Shown here: piece after piece, positions 53,546 through 64,000 of the stretch
Layout of the letters: each line of letters opens with the position of its first letter
Position numbering within the stretch: position 1 is the first letter of the stretch
Assembly (NCBI GenBank): GCA_024449915.1
Contig: JAMZAV010000029.1
Span: 310,001-374,000, forward strand
DNA from: Sweltsa coloradensis
Taxonomy: Eukaryota > Arthropoda > Insecta > Plecoptera > Chloroperlidae
Length of the DNA: 64,000 bases
Reading direction: 5' to 3'
Notes under the pieces: generated by a model
The model's database searches: none
The model's input: the letters and a program-made list of their open reading frames with translations, nothing else
What the model was told of the DNA's origin: nothing
Translations under genes and position numbers: made by a program

Positions 53546-54897
53546 GTTAGTTTTTGTTTTGTTGTCAGTGTTGAACTGAGATCAAGTTAATTTGTCGGGG
53601 AGCAAGTGTGAATAACACTTGAAATCAATCAGTTATTATAGTTATGATGTTATTTGCGTGATAAGTATATAATGTAGATGAACAACCTTGTGCAAGAAAA
53701 CTCGGTCTTACAACGCCGAGACTGTTGATAGCGTTTCTTGGGCGTTTCCTATTGTTCAAACAAAACGAGAACGATTAAAGTGGAAGCCAATTATCTTCTT
53801 TGCTTAAACCCCATCTAGTCACTTAAACCAGTTCCCAAATTTGATTTGAATTGCTCCAGACAATCGTTAGCAAGGATTGTTTACTTAACACCTCCTGACA
53901 ATGACTCGTCCTCGATGCTCATAGTCATCACTTGTAATGTAGCAATAATATTTAATTATTTTATTTTATTTATTTAAAAAAATGTTCTCTGATCGAAAAA
54001 AGCTTTTTAATACTTATGAGATCTTGTGTACGCTTTCTTAAAAATAACAATAACACTCGCATAGCATTTCAGAACTATTTGATATCTAAGATATTGTATA
54101 CAAGAAAACAATTTTTTTTTATGAAATTAGGCTCTGGCATACAAATTTGTAATGCTTCACGCTGCAGCATTAGTTAATGTCAAAAAATCGAATGAATCAC
54201 GAATAAGTATGATTCTCAATTTGGCTAGTCGGGAGACACTACCGTAGGTGGAATTTACAATATTTATTACAATCCAGAAATTGAATATTAAATAAGTTTG
54301 ACTTGAGAAAGCTTATTATAGGGGTGTCAGAGTACCTGAAACTTCAAATCGAGTCGGAGTATTTGCTACTCGAAATCGAATAACAAAACAATAATGGTCT
54401 TGGTGGAGGTGCCGGGTCGCGCGCGAGTGTGGAAACATAAAATCGTTATCCACTTCTGTTGCTACCTTACCAACCCTGTTTAGCCTTAATAGTAGCCCAG
54501 TCTTTTGATACAATTTTTTATAATTTATGGAAGTTATGAAATTTTTCTGACACAAAACAAATTGAATCATTAAATGCCACTATAATAATGTCATATCAAG
54601 TAAGGAGCTTATATGCAGACTAAAGTCAATAATTAATTTGATATTTTTAGTCATAGTGGAAACATTATAGTCAAATAAAAAACGGATTCACTCGTACTCA
54701 AATTAAACTGGAGTTAGTTTCAATACTCGGACAAAAAATCAGAACTCGCACTCCCCTACTTATTATTAAATTCATTATATTAATAATTTTATTGATCTTA
54801 TTACATGATAGTCGTTAGAGTAACAAAGTCAATCATAGCTTTCCCACTCTTAACCTTTTCACTTGCGAGATATATTCACGATGAATGTAGATATGAG
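53546..54897. other. AT-rich spacer
   Basis: The motif TTGGTGGAGGTGCCGGGTCG at about 54400 recurs from 3.6 kb. No gene was recognised. Confidence 0.4.
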
Positions 54898-54950
54898 TGA
54901 GTGGGTAGACTCTAAATACGAATTTATATATTTATTTTATTTATTTATTC
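54898..54950 (+). mobile_element. SINE 3' tail fragment
   Basis: GAGTGGGTAGACTCTAAATA, followed by TTTA-rich sequence, is identical to the tail motif of the SINE at 311-745. The body is missing. Confidence 0.65.
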
Positions 54951-57297
54951 AGAGATGGAAAATCTTGCCCCAAATATAGAAAATAAATATAATATTTCCA
55001 TTTCAAAGCGTAGACTAGTAAAATAGAAAAAAAGAATCACGTGCATTCCCTAATATTTTCCTCGGCAGTCGAAGAATCCGGAACGTAACATTTTCACCTA
55101 CTTATGGTTAGCGTGAAACGTTGGAAGATTGAAGAAGTCTTGCAATATCTTCCAGGGCAAAGAAGCTGTGAAAGTTGTTATCCCCGAACCAATCACACGG
55201 GGATCGACCCAGCATAAGACGGACGTAGCTCTTTTCAACCCCGTGGTAAATCGTTAAAGAGTCGACTCGAGAAAGTTAAAAATGAGAGTCGGGAAGGAAA
55301 GGGGTGGGTTTTCGTTTTTACGCGTCTTTCTTGTTTCTTGATTCATATATAAACGAAATTGCTTAAAAATTCTATTTTATCCAACGAAATCATTATAAAC
55401 ATATTAATGAGATAAAACTGTAAGAGAACATTATGTTTAGTTGTAAATAATTTATTGGACACACTGCAGATATATTATTGTTGGATTATTTGAATATTAT
55501 GTTTTATATTATTTATGTACGGTGCAAAGTCTAGTAAATTTATTTCCATTGTGAAATACGTTGATTACTACCATTATTTGCTCTGCAAAAAATAATTCTA
55601 TACATATTTATGTTTTATAATTTTAACATGAAAGTTTTACAGTTTTCACGGACGTAAAAAATTAAAATAATGGGAAACAACACTGAAATCACACTAATTC
55701 GTAATTACGAATAATTTCAATCCCTGCAATTCGAGTGGAATTAAATTACAATGTTTACATTATTTCGTGCTGATATATTGATTCAGACCCAGTGTTTTGT
55801 ATCAGCACATAAATTAAACTTTTTGCTATTAAAAAAAAACTGACAAGATTTAAACTTGATAAAGAACTGCAACCATTCTAATATATAATGTTTTTTATAG
55901 AAAACAATTATTTTATTTAGTTTCCAATATCAGCAATCGGCATGATTTATTGGGGACAATAATTAAATTTTACTGAGTAGACTAATAAGCCTTATACTTT
56001 AGAGTATAAAACACTTAAATTGAATAAGAAAACAATGATTCAGAAACTGATAACCATTCAGTTATTAAAGAGACAAAGTTATATTCATAAAAATCAAACC
56101 CAATCTCCATTGTGGATTCCTTTATCTAAGAAAATATCATGTTTATGTCTTCTCGATTTGTAAACTTAAGAAGGTATAGTTGTTCTTAGTTTTTTAATTG
56201 TTCATAGAATTATGTCTACATTGAATATTATTTAATAGTTAAATTAATATTATCACTTAAAACCTTGGCTAGTGTTTGATATACTTTTTTTTTTAAATCC
56301 GAAGATGGGAAATGACCGTTAGTTTACAAAACGTAGTTTAAAAAATATATATAAGAAAGATAAACTCATATCATATAAACTGTTTCAAATTATAACTATG
56401 CACTCATTTAGTTTTAAAAAATAGAATGGCATGTTTCTTCATTGAAGCCCCGGCGATTCGCGCGAGGTGAACGCACATCCGAGTCCGACCGAACCATCTG
56501 AAACCAGCACGACACAAATCACGCGATGTGTATATTACTATTATTTTTTACATGTATATTAAATTTCACGCAAGAAAAATGTCACACGCCACTTTCTATT
56601 TACGGTCAACAAGCTTTCCCAACTCCACGTAAGTAGAAACGAAATTAATGTTCGTATAGATATTGTTAACCAATCGTGATGGCGATAATAATAATCGAGG
56701 TAAATCATACGCTAATAACGATTGTAATGACAAACAAATGTGTTTAGTCGAAAACACATCAGCATTTTAATATCTTTTCGATGGATTTCCTAATAAATGT
56801 GTTAAAACAAATCGTCGCGTTACATTATTAACGATGGGCTAACAAGCAGCACGCACATGGGGGAGGTTTGACGCGTTTTTAAGCTAGCTTAAAAAAAACT
56901 CGTTTCAATTATTTGATCTTTTTGGATTTTTGTGCAATTCTACTGGGACTAGGCAGGAGTTTTACAATGTAAATAATATATTATCGTTCTATATTGTCAG
57001 CTTACTGACAATAGCAAAAAGTTTAACCACATTTATACTCGTGTAAAAAATTGTAAACCGTTATTTTTTGTAATTTTAAACGAGTAATAGAAAATATAAT
57101 GAATAAAACATAATGAAACGTCATCCAATAATTGGATGTCGCATAAGTTAATTAAACCTATATTATTGTTTTGCCATGTAATTATTATTGTCATATGTCA
57201 TAACAATAATATTGGTTTAATATAATCAATCGATGTTACTACAGTGCGTGTTATAGTATCATCATCATATAAAATTTAATTTCAATATAAATAAATA
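54951..57297. other. AT-rich spacer with GC-richer patches
   Basis: GC-richer patches lie at about 55050-55310 and 56450-56520. No gene was recognised. Confidence 0.35.
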
Positions 57298-57349
57298 TAT
57301 ACTGGACTGACAGCAGAGCTTCTAACCACAAGACCAACGAACCACACAA
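57298..57349 (-). mobile_element. Truncated SINE head
   Basis: On the minus strand TTGTGTGGTTCGTTGGTCTT then GTGGTTAG matches the start of the SINE at 311 with one difference. It breaks off within the anticodon region. Confidence 0.65.
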
Positions 57350-58536
57350 TACTAATAATTCATCGGTCATATCGAATTCGAAATACTTCTACTTCAGGAT
57401 TTCTAAAATATTTTATACCGAACCAGAAAATATGATTGGTCCGAACAAGTTTTGGCCTACGTTATTTCACGCTAAATCGTTACTCTAATGCAGTGGTCCT
57501 TGGAATAATCTTCTGGGTATGAGTATGTAAATTAATGGTATTTTTTAAGGATTCGTGCTGAAAAATACGGTTGAAAGATCAGAAAGATTTGTATTGCTGT
57601 TTCTCCAATACTTTCTATCCACGTTGCTTGATGGAAACTGCAGCAAGTCACGCGTGATTCTAGTAATAACAGCCTACGCACTTAGCAAGGCTCGTTTTAA
57701 ATACACACCCTTGCTATCAGTGTATTAATAACTAGCATTAGCCACTTAGCCGGCCGTTCTTATATGTTTCGTGTAAACTGTATGCCAAGATATTGTAATT
57801 TAGAACGCTATCCATGAAATACATCTTTGGTGTTGGATCGCTAAGAATAAGGTTGATTTAACCTCGAAACGAATAGCCATACATAGGATAAGTATGTACA
57901 TAGCCTAATTGAGAAAAAACGAATAATTGTAAAGCAAAGAAATTACTAAATAAATTTTATCTTAATTTTAAAATGGACTCAAGTCAATATTTTTATGCTC
58001 TAGAAATAGTATTGTGGTTTAAATAATGTGTTAATTTTGAATAACATCCAAAGAATGGCTGTTTAAGACAGATTTGAACTAAGTAATAGAAGATAAGGAA
58101 ACACGGATTCGTCTTGCAAAACAACCTCGGACTCACTCACCATTAGAGGTTTCCTTTAGTATCATCTGGATGTTACCAAATCCAATAGTCTTTTGACGGA
58201 TCATTTCAGTTCTTTTGAAATTTGTACTGAATAGGACATATGACTGTTTGATTATAAATGATTATTGTTACTTGGAAAAAAATAATTATTCAAGACACAA
58301 ACACTTAAATAACATTCTGAGGGCGATAATAAAAAGCTATCTTCATGTTATCACCGATAATTTGGAACAAAGTGTAAAAATTGAAGCAAGATTAAACCGT
58401 AGTCTCCTCCCCTTAAGGATAAATCGTAGACTTAGATCTTGCTTTGGGTTGGAGTTTCTTGAAAAGATACTAAATGCATTACTAGGTAAAGCACTTGATC
58501 AAATTACCGATGCTTTTTAACTGCAATCAAAATTTA
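57350..58536. other. AT-rich spacer
   Basis: The forward frame at 58215-58520 (101 codons) has no recognisable domain. Confidence 0.35.
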
Positions 58537-58732
58537 CTATTTATTTAATTATTTATTTATTTATTTATTTATTTAATTATTTATTTATTTATTTATTTAT
58601 TGATTTATTTATTTATTTATGTATTTATTATTTATTTATTTATTTATTTATTATTTATTTATTTATTATTTATTTATTATTTATTTATTTATTTATTTAT
58701 ATTTATTTATTTATTTATTTATTTATTTATTT
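58537..58732. repeat. (TTTA)n tetranucleotide tract
   Basis: Nearly uninterrupted TTTA/ATTT units with a few one-base slips over about 196 bp. On the minus strand it reads (TAAA)n and follows TGTATTTGTGTGGACAAATA. That is the arrangement of a retroelement 3' end with an expanded tail, whose body would be 58733-58990. Confidence 0.9.
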
Positions 58733-60125
58733 GTCCACACAAATACAGCATAATATACAACATTTAAAAATATGAAACGTAATAAAAAAACAGTACAACA
58801 TAAACATTGCAGTAAACATACAATAGGTTAACAATTTACAATAATAACTCGACTTATAAATTAACAGTTAATAATTTAACGATAATTTACAATGAATTAT
58901 GCGAAAATGAATTGATTATTTATAAAGAACTGATATGTTTAAAAAATAACAAAACACAATAAGAATCATTAAATTTAAAAATTTAATAATAAAACAAATA
59001 TTGATGTGCATAACATGAAAACCTCAAAGCCACTCCACGCCATAGTAAGTACCATTGTCCACTATCCTCCCTTTTCAAAGTTCACTCTTTCCCAATAATA
59101 GCAGAGATATGAAATCAACATGGACGCAAACACGAGTTATCTCCTTGTACGCGAATCAAAATCTATTGACATTCATGATGTAGGATTTATCTGCCGTGCG
59201 AGTGAGCTGTTTGATTGACAGACCATTGTGTGCTGGATTTGAAAGTGGAGTTGGTTCGCTGGCAGTGGAGTTTTGTCATGGCAAGCTAAAGCGAATTAAG
59301 AACGGCGAATTTGAAATATTTTCGCGCGTCAAATCGATGGAGAATGAGTGTAAGAATTATTGTCAAATAAATATAACCCGGATTATTTTAAGAAGATGTA
59401 ACCTTTTATAAGTTTTTATTTTTTTTGACGTCTATCCTGTTCAGTTAAAAAAAACTTATTTTCAAAGGAGGACAACTAAATTAATCTAATTACATAGATA
59501 CATACAGACATAACAAATAAATTAAAAGTTATAATTTTTAAATAGTAATATTACTACAACAATTTATTAATAACACCAAAATGTTGGTAATAAATTCAAA
59601 ATTATTGATATCAGATGAAATTAATTAATAAAGAAAAAAAAAAAGAAAGAAAAAAGTCAAGACAAGAGCAAAAAGAGAAAAAAAGGTTAATTCATCACAT
59701 ACAAGCTCAGGGACCCTTATACGGAAATCAATGTAGAAAAATATCCATCCCCGTCGAGATGGATTTTTTATGTTTCTGGATTGATTTCCTTATAATCAAT
59801 TGCACCTACGAGTGTAACCGATTAGTTTAATTGAGGAACTAACTTACCCATTAAATAAATGCAAATGGGGGGTGGGGGGTGGAGATGGAGGGCTTAGCTT
59901 TAATATTTTTTATTAAAACTAATAAGGTCCCCGTCGACATGAACGATTAAATTTGAAACCGATTTCAGATATATTTTTGTAACGAATCATTATATATTTT
60001 TTGTAAACAATTTATTTTACCTTAAGCTACCTTGTTGCACGAGAATGCACATGTATGAAAGCAAATAGCATATTGGTGGAAACTTTAACTTAAGATAATG
60101 TTCTATTTGCTAGGCAACGTGAGTG
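58733..60125. other. AT-rich spacer, possible LINE 3' UTR at its start
   Basis: 58733-58990 on the minus strand is AT-rich and ends in the TAAA tail, which suggests but does not prove a truncated LINE. No reverse-transcriptase residues were seen. The frames at 59196 and 59615 have no domain. Confidence 0.3.
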
Positions 60126-60255
60126 ATTGGCTGATTATGACACTCAAGGTCAAGGTCACGACTGAAGGGCGCGGTTCAAGGTCACGGATCAAAGGCGCGG
60201 GAGTCACGTGAACGCTACCGGGCCGGCGGGGCCATATTAACTCGTGGGCGGGAAT
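60126..60255. promoter_or_regulatory. GC-rich cluster of transcription-factor-like motifs
   Basis: An island of about 130 bp, GC-rich and CpG-containing, in very AT-rich DNA. Motifs seen: inverted CCAAT (ATTGG, 60126-60130); three extended nuclear-receptor half-sites TCAAGGTCA at 60144-60152, 60150-60158 and 60176-60184; ATCAAAGG at about 60188; an E-box CACGTG at 60205-60210; GGGCGGGA at 60246-60253; and GCCATATTAA before it. TCAAGGTCA is the established monomer site of FTZ-F1/ERR-type receptors, and GGGCGGG is typical of Sp1/E2F-type sites. A promoter or enhancer role is inference; no transcript start or gene was recognised next to it. Confidence 0.45.
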
Positions 60256-61175
60256 AAGTCAATATTGCCGTGTGTTTCAACTGATGTACTAGATGATAGG
60301 TCATTTGAAATATAATGTACAAATTCTGATTTCAAATCCCTATTCTAGTGATTTTAACCACTATTAATTGTTTGATGTCAATGTTGATATTTAAGATCAA
60401 TGATTTGCTATAATTTAAAACCGTTAATGCACAATAAATTGTAAATTTATAGTGTTGCGTGAATCGGGATGTAGGGTAGGTCTACAATAATTGTGTAGCG
60501 TTTTAACTTTTATTTAAGTTTACACAATGACTTGCCTCGTGCCTTAAGTCGAGTACATATAGCGAGAATGAGGTGATGAACAGAGTTTAAAAAAAGTTTC
60601 GTTTGTACGATAAAATACACTTTATTTGTAACACATTTTAATATTCTGTTCCATAATGAATGTTTCTTTATTACAAATGGAAATGTTATAAGGCAATTTC
60701 CCAATACAGACTGCAAAAATTTATTTCTGAGATAATACGATTATTCCACAAACAACTGAAAAAATTATAAGAATGATTTGTTACTTTGTTTACTTTTTCT
60801 TTAATCGTTCATGAGTGGAAAATAGGAAGACCGGATTCAAATAATCTGAAATTGCTGCAGTCTCTGAATAATTCTCTACGTCAAATGGTTAAGTAAGACT
60901 TCAGATTACAAGCTTATTTCAACTTATACAAATTTGCATTTAAAAAACATTATACACAGCTTAACAAAATAGTTTACAAATTTTTAACAAGATTGGTAAG
61001 ACGTCAGAATCGTGAATCCACAATAGCACACGCATTAAACTCACAAAAGAACGATTACACTAAATCAATAAGTAAAATCTTCTCTCCAATAATTTAAGAG
61101 ACATATAAGTACTAGCATTTGCATTTACTTAACTTTAACATTTACAACATAAAGCAAAGTTAAAGTTTGTCTTAG
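60256..61175. other. AT-rich spacer
   Basis: Nothing recognised. The minus-strand frame at 60510-60716 is featureless. Confidence 0.4.
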
Positions 61176-61248
61176 GCCTCGAAAGCTCAGTTGGTAAGAG
61201 CATCGTACGTATAGCCGGAGGCTCTGTGTTCGATCCCCAGTCGGGGCA
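61176..61248 (+). tRNA. tRNA-like sequence, probably pseudo-tRNA or SINE head
   Basis: The acceptor arms GCCTCGA/TCGGGGC pair over seven positions (one G-T). The D arm is GCTC AGTTGGTAA GAGC. The T arm CTGTG TTCGATC CCCAG has one mismatch. The anticodon arm (TCGTA CGTATAG CCGGA) does not pair properly, so a working tRNA is unlikely. It shares its sequence, and 3' flank TTTTACGACAATTGCTATCA up to about 61277, with the minus-strand copy at 63.5 kb, so it belongs to a dispersed family. Confidence 0.45.
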
Positions 61249-61277
61249 AACTTTTACGACAATTGCTATCATTCAAT

Positions 61278-62828
61278 TACTATGTCCTCAAAGCGGGTGT
61301 ATGCTTACAAACCTTGTATTAAAATGACAACTTGAAAGAGTGATTAAAACGAATTAGCCATGACCACATTATGTTAAACTTAACAGTAACAACTTGTAAC
61401 ACAAAATAAAATACCAATGTTTTTAGTATTTAAGTCTTTGTATTGCAAAATATGCTATTTTTAACACAATATGAAAAATACACTAAGCATTTTCGTCTTC
61501 TAAACTGTTTTACAAATTGGCCATGATCGCTATAATATTATTGTAAACAAAGTTTGTGTTTACAGTAACATAACGCCCTCCTCTTCACTCTACATCACAA
61601 ACTAATCTATTTAGTGGCGAGTCTGCAGCTGAGTGTTGCCATAGCATCATCACAATACCACTAATGGACTTGAGGAATTAATTTCGGCTCCTTTAAATTA
61701 TTCAATATCGCACGCAGGATATAACTCTAGTGGGTGACACATAGCCCGCTAATTGCTGTATGCGTTGGAGCATTAGTCAGGATCAAGATAATGTCAACCT
61801 AGTTTATTTATTAAGTGAAACTCGACTGGTAAAGGCCTCGTGACTTGAATTCTAGCTAAAAACTCGTTTAAACTTTTCAACATGAGTAAGCATAACTGTT
61901 TAGTCACATTAATTTACTAGGGTATCGTGCATGGTGCTCGTACGAGCGAAATATTTGAAATTAAAGTTAGGGTTGATTTATTAAAACAGTGTATGAGGGG
62001 TTTTATTACGGAGAGGGGGATTTTAAACGGGTGGGTAATTTGTGTTGTGAAAATGTGACACTGAATAACCTTTTTGTATTCAAGTTTATCCTTAAAATAT
62101 AACTTGCAGACGGAAAAAACGAGACAAAATGAATAAATTCAATTTTGAAAATTTAAAATTTAAAATCAATACCCATAAACGTCTACTTCGACTTTGATAT
62201 AATTCTTCAATAAATGTAAATTTGAGCACATAAACAAACCGAAACGTGTATGCATCTCACGCTCACATATTATATATTTTACTTAAGTATTCATAAAACA
62301 AGATAAACATTACATTATTTCTATTTGAAAGTTGAATAGTGAGATATATTATAGAAAGTGCAATATATGAATCAGTGATTTATAAAACGTTATGATTAGT
62401 TTTATTGCATCGATGGGGATTTAAAAGTTTGTGTAATGTGTTCAGTGATAATGTTACATTTAATAATTCTTCTGGAACAAAATTCCTTTTTAATTAGGCC
62501 TATAGGTTGTAGACGTAAAAAATGAATGAATAAATGAATAAAATATAAAAGAAGGTTACACATTTTAAAATGAGTGAAAAGTATTAATTTTTAAATAGTT
62601 TAATTTCCCTGTTACGAAATTTTATACTATATATTGTGTGTAGATACTTTTACATCGTTTTAAACTAAATTTTCGTTACAAAAATTTAATAAACATAACA
62701 GAATTGTAGAATATAAATAATTGCTCTTAACCATGAATAGAATACTTTCTTTACAATGTCCTGGTTAAATTTGTACATGCATTGTGCATTTTGTATAGAC
62801 TCTCATAATAACCCTTACTAAAAATACT
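61278..62828. other. AT-rich spacer
   Basis: No gene or element recognised. Confidence 0.4.
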
Positions 62829-63200
62829 CATCACCAATTGATAACCAAATAATAACTTCTTGTAAACCATAATAACCAATTGATAACCATTTGTAAACCA
62901 CTAATAACCACCAAAGAGGCTTGTGAAATGGATAATAACCAACTGTAAACCATTTAATAACCATTTGATAACCTATTGCAAACCAGAACATCACCAATTG
63001 ACAACCATGGTTATTATAAATCTTTTAATAACCATTTGATAACCATTTGTAAACCTCAACTAGTAATAACCAAATGGTCACCATGGTTATTAGTTGGTTA
63101 TTACTTTTTTCTGAGAATCTCATAACCAATACATAACCAAATACAAACCATGGATATTAGTCACCAATTGGCAACCATGATTATTAATTGGTTTACAATA
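62829..63200. repeat. 11-bp-period array (ATAACCATTTG-like)
   Basis: Variants of ATAACCATTTG, ATAACCAATTG and TAAACCATTTG recur about every 11 bp, often in groups of three with TAATAACC, TGATAACC and TGTAAACC starts. From about 62990 the inverse complement (GGTTATTA, TTGGTTATTA) also appears, joined by CCATGG palindromes. No coding frame. Confidence 0.8.
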
Positions 63201-63471
63201 ACATGAAGAACATACAAGCCTTATCAATATAGGCCCTACTATCAATATATGTTGTTAATTTGACAAAATATATATTTATATGGTCACCTGCAATGCATGC
63301 AATTTTTAAAATAAAGACAAACACAAAAGCTGTAGGCCTATTTTGCACTGTGTAATAATGGCATAAGCTAGAAAGTCATTATTTTTTGTCAAAATACACA
63401 AACCTCTAGGTCTAATTATTTTCTAGCACAGCATAACATTATTAAACAGTTTATTTCATAAGAATAATTTA

Positions 63472-63596
63472 CTTGTTTAATGATAGCAATTATCGTAAAA
63501 ATTGGCCCCGACTGGGCTCGAACCCAGAACCTCCGGCTTACATGACCGATGCTCTTCCAATTGAGCTATCAGTTTTGTTTGTTATCATTAAACGAG
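63472..63596 (-). mobile_element. Short TIR element carrying a tRNA-like sequence
   Basis: The terminal inverted repeats CTTGTTTAATGATAGCAA (63472-63489) and, inverted, CTCGTTTAATGATAACAA (63579-63596) match at 16 of 18 positions. Between them on the minus strand lies a tRNA-like sequence (about 63506-63576). It has a GCTC/GAGC D arm, anticodon stem TCGGT/GCCGG with loop CATGTAA, CTGGGTTCGAG box B, and TCGGGGC at the 3' side. The 5' acceptor side is decayed (AAACTGA) and loop position 33 is not T. It is therefore a pseudo-tRNA captured in, or forming, a MITE-like unit. Confidence 0.6.
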
Positions 63597-63889
63597 TAGG
63601 CCTATGTCCTGAAAGCAGGCTTGGCTATTGTACCACCTCTGGCCGATAATTTGAAAGTCGAAGAAACATGCCTGAAAAGTTTGCTGAATGAAAGAAGTCC
63701 TTTAAAATAACAGGGGAAAAAATGTGAATTTTTTTGGGCGGGACATAACCTCACTACTGGAAATAATTATATTTAGATTTTTAGACAATAGTGTACACAT
63801 CAAATCTAGTTCAAAATTAAATTTTGAGAATCGGTTTTCTGGACATAGTTTCTAAACACCTTTAGCTAGCTATAGCTAAAATAGTTTTC

Positions 63890-64000
63890 TGAAAATAACA
63901 GTTAATGTACGATTTTTTTTGTCAAACGGTACAAATACGAGTTTTTTTTCAGTTTTGTACCGTTTGACAAAAAAATCGTACACCACAACTGTTATTTTCA
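63890..64000. repeat. Inverted repeat truncated by window end
   Basis: 63890-63932 and 63957-64000 are inverse complements apart from a few bases in the middle of each arm; both contain TTGTCAAACGGTAC at the inner end and TGAAAATAACAGTT at the outer end. The loop is 24 bases. The right arm reaches the last base, so the element may extend beyond it. Confidence 0.85.

Noticed and set aside
62829..63200. Short repeats considered as a CRISPR array
   Set aside because: The 11-bp period has no spacers and the units vary and invert.

Overview
The window reads as non-coding nuclear DNA of an animal, most likely an arthropod and plausibly an insect. This is inferred from the AT-rich background, the absence of long open frames, the density of short non-autonomous transposons and tRNA-derived SINEs, and the microsatellites. 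I found no protein-coding gene I can defend. The open frames, all 135 codons or shorter, look like chance frames in AT-rich DNA, frames through simple repeats, or frames through a satellite. The only stretch with a recognisable protein signature is a short broken DDE-transposase-like fragment near 24.0 kb.

Layout. Positions 1-9.2 kb hold a possible 5'-UTR exon edge or splice donor at the very start, a tRNA-derived SINE (311-745), a (TA)n tract (3399-3482), a GC-richer island with a TATA motif (about 4.0-4.3 kb), and a nest of tRNA-like and Helitron-like ends with an inverted repeat (5.27-5.70 kb). The first copy of the dominant interspersed family, called family E here, lies at 6367-6962. Positions 9.2-18.2 kb are a GC-rich satellite with a monomer of about 122 bp, roughly 70 copies, with very noisy base calls in its middle. 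Its right boundary and a single diverged monomer are duplicated about 533 bp further on (18.6-19.0 kb).

The rest is AT-rich spacer with identifiable mobile elements. Two hAT-type MITEs have perfect 8-bp target duplications (23460-23877 and 43752-44060). Five more family E copies lie at 37.1, 40.3, 45.8, 46.5 and 48.2 kb. A direct duplication of about 400 bp lies at 31.9-32.9 kb, and a long inverted repeat at 49.9-50.3 kb. There are (GA)n and (TTTA)n tracts, and a compact GC-rich cluster of transcription-factor-like motifs at 60.13-60.25 kb, the best regulatory candidate. The last 3 kb carry two related tRNA-like sequences, one inside terminal inverted repeats, an unusual 11-bp-period array between them, and an inverted repeat cut by the window end.

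The most distinctive observations are three. The satellite monomer contains a hAT-like end motif (CAGTGGCG plus G/C-rich DNA), so it may have grown from a MITE terminus. Family E and a second family share a Helitron-like 3' end (a short hairpin, then CTAG followed by T). The 62.8-63.2 kb array has an 11-bp phase. No cooperating gene set is visible.
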